Source of the DNA: Chloroflexota bacterium
GTDB taxonomy: Bacteria > Chloroflexota > Dehalococcoidia > SM23-28-2 > RBG-16-64-32
Direction of reading: 5' to 3'
DNA: 10,604 bases
Assembly (NCBI GenBank): GCA_022564695.1
Contig: JADFKX010000059.1
Location: 1-10,604, forward strand
Both the position numbers and the translations under genes were made by a program. Position 1 is the first letter of the stretch. Every line of letters begins with the position of its first letter. Under the pieces are notes generated by a model. That model worked only from the letters and a program-made list of their open reading frames with translations. It was not told the origin of the DNA and ran no database searches. Of this stretch, positions 5,893-10,604 are shown piece after piece.

Positions 5893-7071
5893 CTACCCCT
5901 TCGGCAGACCCAGGCCGCGCATCGCAATGATGTTGCGCATGATCTCGCTGGTGCCGCCGCCGATCGTCTCCGCCACGCTGAGCTGGTAGTACCGCTCGAT
6001 GCGGCCCTTCAGGTGAGCGTACTTACTGCGCGGATGCAGCTGGCCGTACAGCCCAAGCATCTCCATCCCGCTGCCGGCCAGCCGCAGCCCCAGCTCCGAG
6101 GAGTACAGCTTGGCGATGGAGGCCTCGTAGTTCGGTATCTTGCCCGCCTGCTGGAGAGAGGCGACGCGGTAGCAGAGGTTCTGCCCGGCCTCCAGCTCCA
6201 CGCCGATCTCCGCCAGCCGGTGACGCACCTCCGGCCGCGCCCCAACGAACGAGCGGTGCTCCTTGGAGAAGCTCACGAGCTCCTCCCACGAACGGCGCGC
6301 CCGCGCCACCCCCGCCACCGACGACCGCTCGAAGTCCAGCGCTACGGCCAGCTGATACCAGCCGTTGTTCTCCTGCCCCACGATGTAGTTGGCGGGGATG
6401 CGCACGTCCTCAAAGAACACCTCGTTGAAGCCGTGCATGCCGGCCATGTTGATCAGCGGCCGTACGCTGATGCCGGGGGTGTCCATGGGCAGGATGAACA
6501 TGCTGATGCCCTTGTGCTTGGGCGCCTCGGGGTCCGTGCGGGCCGCCAGCCAACCCCAATCCGAGCGGTGGGCGCCGCTGGTCCATATCTTCTGGCCGTT
6601 GATCACCCACTCATCGCCGTCCTTGACCGCCCTCGTCTGCAGGGAGGCGAGGTCAGAGCCGGCTTCGGGCTCCGAATACAGCGTGCACCAGATCTCGTCA
6701 TGGTTGGCGATGGCGGGAAGGAAGCGCTTCTTCTGCTCCTCGGTGCCGTAGATCATGAGGCTGGGCCCCACCCAGGCCACACCCATGTTCAGGCCTGTGG
6801 GCGCGCCCTGGTACGCCATCTCCTCGTTGTAGACCATCTGCTGCATGATGGTGCCCTTGAGGCCACCGTACTCCTTCGGCCAGGGCAGCGTCAGCCAGCG
6901 CCGCTCTGCCAGCTTCTTGTTGAACTGGCTGGCGAACTGGGACTGCTGTTCGGCCAGGAACTCCGTATCGTTACCGAACTGGTCCTGCCAGCCGGGCGTC
7001 AGCTCCGCCTTCAGGAACTCGCGTACCTCGGTTCGGAACGCCTCCTCTTCGACATTGAACCTGAACTCCAT
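5893..7071 (-). CDS. acyl-CoA dehydrogenase, subfamily with the base at the IVD position
   Basis: This 392-residue FAD enzyme makes the alpha,beta-double bond in an acyl-CoA and passes electrons to ETF. Domains: N-terminal helices (1-125), a middle beta domain with LYSEPEAGSD (131-140) and KIWTSGAHRSDW (161-172), and C-terminal helices with ETIGGGTSEIMRN (368-380). The usual Glu of the EGTS motif is Gly372 here. Instead Glu248 in ALDFERSSVAG sits where isovaleryl-CoA dehydrogenase keeps its base (LDLER), so the enzyme is probably active with that geometry. The GGGTSEI type is common among FadE proteins acting on branched, aromatic or sterol-derived acyl-CoAs. The true substrate is unknown. 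ATG follows AGGAGG. It lies 70 nt behind the selenoprotein gene in the same direction, with a palindromic repeat in the gap. Confidence 0.93.
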   Translation of the reverse strand: MEFRFNVEEEAFRTEVREFLKAELTPGWQDQFGNDTEFLAEQQSQFASQFNKKLAERRWLTLPWPKEYGGLKGTIMQQMVYNEEMAYQGAPTGLNMGVAWVGPSLMIYGTEEQKKRFLPAIANHDEIWCTLYSEPEAGSDLASLQTRAVKDGDEWVINGQKIWTSGAHRSDWGWLAARTDPEAPKHKGISMFILPMDTPGISVRPLINMAGMHGFNEVFFEDVRIPANYIVGQENNGWYQLAVALDFERSSVAGVARARRSWEELVSFSKEHRSFVGARPEVRHRLAEIGVELEAGQNLCYRVASLQQAGKIPNYEASIAKLYSSELGLRLAGSGMEMLGLYGQLHPRSKYAHLKGRIERYYQLSVAETIGGGTSEIMRNIIAMRGLGLPKG

Positions 7072-7107
7072 CGCTCCTCCTATACGCTCGTTCCCGACGT
7101 AATGCGT

Positions 7108-7130
7108 GGAAGCCTGAAGGCTTCCGCTAC
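7108..7130. repeat. REP-like palindrome, copy B
   Basis: GGAAGCCT-GA-AGGCTTCC is a perfect 8-bp inverted repeat followed by GCTAC. It has the same core (CCTGAAGG), loop and tail as the element at 5823-5844, in the same orientation. It lies between the selenoprotein stop (7142) and the dehydrogenase start (7071). Confidence 0.7.
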
Positions 7131-7141
7131 ACTGCCCGGCA

Positions 7142-7846
7142 TCATTCCGCCTTCAGGGCCCCGCTCTGGACACGGCGGGCGACATCCGCGAACACCTCAT
7201 AGTCCTGGGCCCCAACAAGGGCAAACTTCTCGTTGAAGACGAACGTGGGTACCCCGCTCAACCCGGCGGCGCCCGCCCACGCCATCTGCTCCTCCACCCG
7301 CTGGGCGTAGCGGCCATCGGCCAGCGCCGCCCGCAGCCCATCGCTATCCAGGCCGCACGCGCCGGCCAGGCGACAAAGGACGTCCTCATGACCGATGTTC
7401 TCGCCCTTCTCCCAGTAGGCGGCGAACACGGCGCGATGGAACCGCAGCAGGCAGCCGCCTTCCTTGGCGTACTCCGTCGCCTCGTGCGCCTTGAACGTGT
7501 TGGCCACGACCGGTGGTGCGATCATCTCGATGCCGGACTCCCTGGCCGTATCGCGCAGCCTGTCAAGGTAGCCGGAGGGATAGCGGCTGCCCCGGTACAC
7601 CTCGTCGCGTGGCAGCCCCTCGGGAGGGAGGCCGGGCCGCAGGTTGTAGGCCCAGACGTCGAACTCAACGTCGAACTCGCCGAACAGCCGCTCGGCCCGC
7701 ACCAGGCCGATGAAGCACCACGGTCAGATGTAATCGGAGACGACGCGCAGGCGGAGGGGCGCATCCCCGGCGGGTTTGTCCGCCTCAACGCCGGCATGGC
7801 GCTCCACGTCGGCGTCGCCGTCGAAGCCTACGGACCAGGATTCCAT
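7142..7846 (-). CDS. DsbA/FrnE-like thioredoxin-fold selenoprotein (Sec-Pro-Trp-Cys), TGA at 7724-7726 read as Sec
   Basis: From the ATG at 7846 the frame gives 234 residues if one in-frame TGA (codon 41) is decoded. Around it the frame reads VVSDYI-TGA-PWCFIGLVRAERLF, matching the FrnE/DsbA active site (VSDFVCPWCYIG) with TGA exactly at the first Cys. Resolving Cys44 is intact. Downstream features are normal: WAYNLRPGLPPEG, ANTFKAHEATEYA (115-127), the cis-Pro loop GVPTFVF (Pro200) and LVGAQDYEVF. No frameshift or decay is seen on either side. Without readthrough, the GTG at 7702 would give 186 residues lacking the whole active site. A candidate SECIS hairpin follows the TGA. Predicted role: cytosolic thiol-disulfide oxidoreductase or isomerase. 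Residues 1-30 form an unusual acidic extension without a signal peptide. There is no SD. It is divergent from the SDR gene. A nonsense mutation or sequencing error remains possible. Confidence 0.82.
7692..7710 (-). promoter_or_regulatory. candidate bacterial SECIS hairpin
   Basis: On the mRNA the segment starting 13 nt after the UGA folds as UCGGCC (7710-7705), loop UGGUGCG, GGCCGA (7697-7692): a perfect 6-bp stem with GGU in the loop. Bacterial SECIS elements lie within the coding region, place the apical loop roughly 16-37 nt after UGA, and present a G/GU-containing loop to SelB. This one puts its loop about 20 nt after the UGA. The lower stem and bulged U are less clear. Confidence 0.6.
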
Positions 7847-7854
7847 ACGTGGCG

Positions 7855-7885
7855 ATTATAGCAGCTTGGCGGCAGTTCGCGTGAA
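7855..7885 (-). promoter_or_regulatory. promoter of the selenoprotein gene, leaderless type
   Basis: A perfect TATAAT (minus, 7860-7855) lies 8 nt before the ATG at 7846, so the transcript would start at or next to the start codon, which fits the lack of a Shine-Dalgarno. The -35 is weak (TTCACG, 7885-7880, 19-nt spacer). It overlaps the promoter of the divergent SDR gene. Confidence 0.55.
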
Positions 7886-7894
7886 CGTTATACT
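7866..7894 (+). promoter_or_regulatory. promoter of the SDR gene, leaderless type
   Basis: TTGGCG (7866-7871) and TATACT (7889-7894) are 17 nt apart. The predicted start is within 0-3 nt of the ATG at 7904, and no Shine-Dalgarno is present. It is interleaved with the opposite promoter, so the two genes probably influence each other's initiation. Confidence 0.6.
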
Positions 7895-7903
7895 ACGGGC
7901 GCC

Positions 7904-8713
7904 ATGCCACCACTCGAAGGCAAGATCGCCATCGTTACCGGCGCCGGACGCCACAACGGCATCGGCCGCCACATCGCCCTCGCCCTGGCCCGCCAGGGCG
8001 CCGACGTAGCCGTCACCGGCTCCGGCCGCCCGCCGGACGCCTACCCCGAGGACGAGAAGGCGATGGGCTGGCGGGACATCGAATCGGTGGCGGACGAGAT
8101 ACGGGCGCTGGGCCGCAGAGCCTTGCCCATGGTGATAGACATCAGCAAGGCGGATCAGGTGCAGCGACTGGTGGACGAAACGCGCCGCGAGCTGGGCCGG
8201 ATCGACATCTTGGTGAACAACGCCGCCGCCGCCCGCGGCAACGACCGCGTGCCCATAGTGCAGCTTGAGGAGGCGGAGTGGCGCAAGGTGATCGAGGTGA
8301 ACCTGACGGGGACGTTCCTGGTGACCAAAGCCGTCGCCGGGGCGCTGATCGAACAGGGAGAGGGCGGCCGCATCGTCAACATCTCCTCGATCGCTGGCCG
8401 CGAAGGGATCGCCACCTTCGCCGCCTACGGCGTCACCAAGGCGGGCATCATCCTGTTCACGCGCGTGCTGGCGCATGAGCTGGCGCCCCACGGCATCAAC
8501 GTGAACTGCGTCTGCCCGGGGCTGGTTGGGACGCACCGCATGCAAGACATCACGCAGGGACCAATCCGCGACGCCGTCATGCGCACCATCCCCCTGGGCC
8601 GCGAGGGGAAGCCGGAGGAGATCGGGGAGCTGGTCGCCTTCCTCTGCGGGCCGGACGCCTCCTACGTCCACGGCCAGGCGATCAACATCGATGGCGGCCG
8701 CGTGATGCAGTAG
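7904..8713 (+). CDS. short-chain dehydrogenase/reductase (SDR), classical type
   Basis: This 269-residue Rossmann-fold NAD(P)-dependent oxidoreductase is probably cytosolic and tetrameric. Motifs: cofactor glycine loop VTGAGRHNGIG (11-21), VIDIS (77-81, adenine contact Asp79), NNAAA (105-109), Asn133 in EVNLTG, Ser162 (NISSIAG), Tyr175 and Lys179 (YGVTK), PG (205-206), and the usual end INIDGG. The complete Asn-Ser-Tyr-Lys tetrad implies activity. The glycine loop is two residues longer than the common TGxxxGIG, and a further insert precedes residue 60. The absence of an acidic residue after the second strand (VAVTGSGRP) makes NADP plausible. The substrate cannot be read from sequence. Neighbouring acyl-CoA genes suggest a hydroxyacyl or 3-oxoacyl compound (inference). 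ATG is near the predicted transcript start, with no SD. Confidence 0.93.
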   Translation: MPPLEGKIAIVTGAGRHNGIGRHIALALARQGADVAVTGSGRPPDAYPEDEKAMGWRDIESVADEIRALGRRALPMVIDISKADQVQRLVDETRRELGRIDILVNNAAAARGNDRVPIVQLEEAEWRKVIEVNLTGTFLVTKAVAGALIEQGEGGRIVNISSIAGREGIATFAAYGVTKAGIILFTRVLAHELAPHGINVNCVCPGLVGTHRMQDITQGPIRDAVMRTIPLGREGKPEEIGELVAFLCGPDASYVHGQAINIDGGRVMQ

Positions 8714-8725
8714 CCGGGTGAGAAG

Positions 8726-8995
8726 ATGCCGAGAGCCTCGCCCGCCCGCCGCCGCTACCGTTGCCGCGACGGCCGGCTGTCCCTGGCGTGCGAAAACGAA
8801 GCGCAGTGGCGGGCGCTGGCCAAGTGCTTGGGCCGGCCGGAAATCGCCTACCCCGGCTCCTGGGACGCCGCGCGGGCAGCGGCGCCGCGGGGAAGGCTGG
8901 GCCGCCTGCTAGAGGGCATCTTCGCCGCCGATCCCGTGGACTTGTGGCTGGAGCGGCTAAGCTCTCACGGCGTCCCCTGCGCCCGCGCCAAGTGA
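8726..8995 (+). pseudogene. remnant of class III (CaiB/BaiF) CoA-transferase
   Basis: This 89-codon frame from the ATG 12 nt past the SDR stop contains YRCRDGRLSLACENEAQWRA, CLGRPEIAYPG, GRLLEGIFAADPVDLWLERL and SHGVPCARAK. The order and wording match an internal C-terminal-half segment of CaiB/BaiF CoA-transferases (typically YRTADG...LAV.N..QW..L...LGRP...  ..WL..L...GVPC). Such enzymes are about 380-430 residues. Here the N-terminal part with the catalytic Asp and the final C-terminal part are absent, so it cannot transfer CoA. It is in the same frame as the SDR gene but separated by TAG. It is best read as a deletion remnant of a CoA-transferase gene that once stood beside the acyl-CoA genes. 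Translation as a small protein is possible but unsupported. Confidence 0.65.
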
Positions 8996-9005
8996 TGTCA
9001 TCCTG

Positions 9006-9011
9006 TAGAAT
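9006..9011 (+). promoter_or_regulatory. candidate -10 box before the second acyl-CoA dehydrogenase
   Basis: TAGAAT (five of six) lies 9 nt before the ATG at 9021, the same spacing as the apparent leaderless starts at 7846 and 7904. No convincing -35 is present. A GAGG at 9012-9015 could instead act as a Shine-Dalgarno if the gene is read from an upstream message. Confidence 0.35.
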
Positions 9012-9020
9012 GAGGTGGCT

Positions 9021-10181
9021 ATGGACTACGAGCTCTCAGACGCCCACAAGCTGATCCGCGATACCGCCCGCCGCGTGGCCCGCGAGAAGGTGGCGCCACG
9101 CGCCGCCGAGATGGACGAGAGCGGCGAGTACCCGGAGGACGTCTTCGCCGCCTACCGAGATGTCGGGCTGCTCGGGCTCTCCATCCCCGAGGAGTACGGC
9201 GGCAGCGGCGCCGGCTTCCTCGCCCTCGCCCTGGCCGTGGAGGAGATCGCCAAGTACTGCAACTCCTCCGCCCTCATCCTCCTCCTCTCCGCCCTCTCCA
9301 CCCAGCCGATCAACCTCGGCGGCTCCGAGGAACAGAAGCGCCAATGGCTGCCCCGCTCCGCCGCGGGCGAGATCAGGGGCGCATTCTGCCTCACCGAACC
9401 CAACGCCGGCTCCGACGTCGCCGCTATCGAGTCGCGGGCCCGTCGCGACGGCGACGACTACGTAATCGACGGCGAGAAGGTGTACATCTCCGGCGGCTCC
9501 GTAGCCGACTACGTTATCTTCTTCGCCAAGATCGGCGACAACGGCACCCGTGCTGTCTCCGCCTTCGTCGTGCCCACGGACTCCCCCGGCTACTCGGTGC
9601 CCCGCACCGACCGCAAGATGGGCGTCATCGGCGTGCCCACGGCGAACATCGTCCTCCAGGAGTGCCGCGTCTCCGCCGCCAATCGCCTCGGCGAGGACGG
9701 GCGCGCCTTCCGCACGGCGATGCTCACCCTCAACACCTGCCGCCCCGTGGTGGGCGCCCGTGGCCTGGGCCTGGCCGAGGGCGCCATCGCCTACGCCCTG
9801 GACTACGCCCGCGAGCGCAAGACCTTCGGCAAGCCGCTCGTCGACCACCAGGCGATCCAGATGATGCTGGCCGACGCCGCCATCCAGATCGAGGCCGCCC
9901 GCCGCCTCGTCTACCACGCCGCCTCCCTGGTGGACGCCGGCAAGTACGAACGCCAGGACGCGCCCTACCTCTCCATCGCCAAGACGTTCGCCACAGAGAT
10001 GTCCATCCGCGTCTCCTCCGACGCGATCCAGATTCTGGGCGCGCAGGGCTACATGAAGGACCACCCTCTGGAGCGCCACTACCGTGACGCCCGTCAGCTC
10101 ACAATCGTGGAGGGGACGTCTCAGATCCAGCGACTGGTCATCGCCCGCGCGATGATCCAGGGCGAGATCAACTACTGGTAG
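9021..10181 (+). CDS. acyl-CoA dehydrogenase, short/medium-chain type
   Basis: This 386-residue flavoenzyme of the butyryl/medium-chain acyl-CoA dehydrogenase type oxidises acyl-CoA to 2-enoyl-CoA in the cytosol with ETF as electron acceptor. Motifs: MDYELSDAHKLIRDTARRVA at the start, IPEEYGGSG (55-63), CLTEPNAGSD (123-132) and KVYISGG (153-159) for FAD and acyl-CoA, RERKTFGKPLVDHQAIQ (264-280), and RDARQLTIVEGTSQIQR (355-371), in which Glu364 is the canonical catalytic base. ATG at 9021 is preferred. A GTG two codons upstream (9015) is less likely, because it overlaps the region that should serve as ribosome binding site. It ends one base from the stop of the convergent MFS gene. Its full active site contrasts with the relocated base of the dehydrogenase at 5893-7071. 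Confidence 0.95.
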   Translation: MDYELSDAHKLIRDTARRVAREKVAPRAAEMDESGEYPEDVFAAYRDVGLLGLSIPEEYGGSGAGFLALALAVEEIAKYCNSSALILLLSALSTQPINLGGSEEQKRQWLPRSAAGEIRGAFCLTEPNAGSDVAAIESRARRDGDDYVIDGEKVYISGGSVADYVIFFAKIGDNGTRAVSAFVVPTDSPGYSVPRTDRKMGVIGVPTANIVLQECRVSAANRLGEDGRAFRTAMLTLNTCRPVVGARGLGLAEGAIAYALDYARERKTFGKPLVDHQAIQMMLADAAIQIEAARRLVYHAASLVDAGKYERQDAPYLSIAKTFATEMSIRVSSDAIQILGAQGYMKDHPLERHYRDARQLTIVEGTSQIQRLVIARAMIQGEINYW

Positions 10182-10182
10182 G

Positions 10183-10604
10183 CTAGCCCACGCCCGCCGG
10201 CTGCACCTGCGCCGGCGGCCCAAAGCGACGCGATACGCTCAGGTACACGCCCACCAGGAAGGCGGTCACCGCCGCCACCAGCAGCACCTCCCGCACCCCT
10301 ACCAGCTCCGCCACGCCGCCTATGACGAACAGCGGCAGCAGCGATAGCGCGTCCGAGAGCGCCGCCTGAGTAGCGAACACCCTCGCCTGCTTCCCCTCCG
10401 GCGCCTCCTGGTTCAGGACCGCCTTCCCCGCCACCACTACAACGGTGGACGCGAAGCCCACCGGGATCGCCAGGATCATCGCCATCGTGATCACCGAGGA
10501 TACCCCCACCTCCCGCTCCACAAACGCCAGCCCCAGGTCCACGTTGTCCAGGAGAAAGTCCCGCACGTAAGCCACGAGGCCCAGGCTGGCGATGCCCACC
10601 ACAT
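10183..10604 (-). CDS. MFS transporter, C-terminal part (cut by window edge)
   Basis: About 139 residues of the C-terminal end are visible. The frame is open to the window edge, so the GTG at 10602 is just an internal Val. At least three hydrophobic segments are seen: VITMAMILAIPVGFASTVVV (with AGKAVLNQEAPEGKQARVFA as the cytoplasmic loop next to it), ALSLLPLFVIGGVAELVG, and VLLVAAVTAFLVGVYLSV, ending in a polar tail RRFGPPAQVQPAGVG. This fits the last helices of a 12-helix major facilitator superfamily permease in the cytoplasmic membrane. Substrate unknown. Convergent with the acyl-CoA dehydrogenase, with a single base between the two stop codons and no room for a terminator, so the 3' ends of the two transcripts probably overlap. 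Confidence 0.75.
   Translation of the reverse strand, partial: VVGIASLGLVAYVRDFLLDNVDLGLAFVEREVGVSSVITMAMILAIPVGFASTVVVVAGKAVLNQEAPEGKQARVFATQAALSDALSLLPLFVIGGVAELVGVREVLLVAAVTAFLVGVYLSVSRRFGPPAQVQPAGVG

Noticed and set aside
5848..7236. Plus-strand 462-codon open frame
   Set aside because: It lies opposite a well-conserved acyl-CoA dehydrogenase. Composition is biased to His/Leu/Arg/Val with no recognisable motif.
7142..7702. Start of the DsbA/FrnE-like gene at GTG 7702 (186 residues)
   Set aside because: It removes the entire redox active site and the first beta strand. The upstream frame carries clear family similarity on both sides of a single TGA, and an ATG with a perfect -10 box stands upstream.
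7856..8671. Minus-strand 271-codon open frame
   Set aside because: It is the antisense shadow of the SDR gene, which has a complete catalytic tetrad.
9036..10223. Minus-strand 395-codon open frame
   Set aside because: It is the antisense shadow of the second acyl-CoA dehydrogenase, with a low-complexity Gly/Val/Ala product.
1..10604. CRISPR arrays, tRNA or rRNA genes, insertion sequences, prophage genes
   Set aside because: No regularly spaced repeats, cloverleaf-like segments, transposase or phage domains were seen on either strand.

Overview
This window reads as chromosomal DNA from a GC-rich bacterium. The most likely source is a member of the Chloroflexota (Dehalococcoidia-like), with an actinobacterium as the second choice. 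The reasons are an HspR-controlled heat-shock cluster, several acyl-CoA dehydrogenases, apparently leaderless genes and short palindromic intergenic repeats. This placement is inference, because there is no rRNA or marker gene here.

Left part (1-3260) is a stress-protein locus built around one divergent promoter region (about 2533-2723). Leftward runs a tightly coupled operon: a DnaJ-type co-chaperone, the MerR-family repressor HspR, a protein with a PD-(D/E)XK nuclease-like signature, and ClpB (cut by the window edge). Rightward runs hsp20, which ends in a strong hairpin terminator. A perfect inverted repeat with the geometry of the HspR operator (HAIR) lies between the two promoters, so HspR probably represses both its own operon and hsp20.

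Middle part (3277-5100) holds a family-15 glycoside hydrolase (glucoamylase/trehalase type) on the minus strand. Its upstream region carries an 11-bp tandem repeat.

Right-middle part (5234-7846) is a minus-strand series: a DsbA/FrnE-like thioredoxin-fold protein, an acyl-CoA dehydrogenase, and DNA-3-methyladenine glycosylase I (tag). The spacers hold REP-like palindromes with compensatory stem changes. The main discovery is in the DsbA/FrnE-like gene. Its reading frame continues upstream through a single TGA that sits exactly where the first active-site cysteine of the CPWC motif should be, and a short hairpin with GGU in its loop begins 13 nt after the TGA. I interpret this as a selenoprotein (Sec-Pro-Trp-Cys, Sec41/Cys44), a frame that standard ORF calling would truncate.

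Right part (7904-10604) has a divergently transcribed SDR oxidoreductase, an 89-codon remnant of a class III CoA-transferase, and a second acyl-CoA dehydrogenase. The latter ends one base from a convergent, partial MFS transporter. Together with the first acyl-CoA dehydrogenase these suggest acyl-CoA or fatty/organic acid catabolism. The two acyl-CoA dehydrogenases carry their catalytic glutamate at different places and so belong to different subfamilies.
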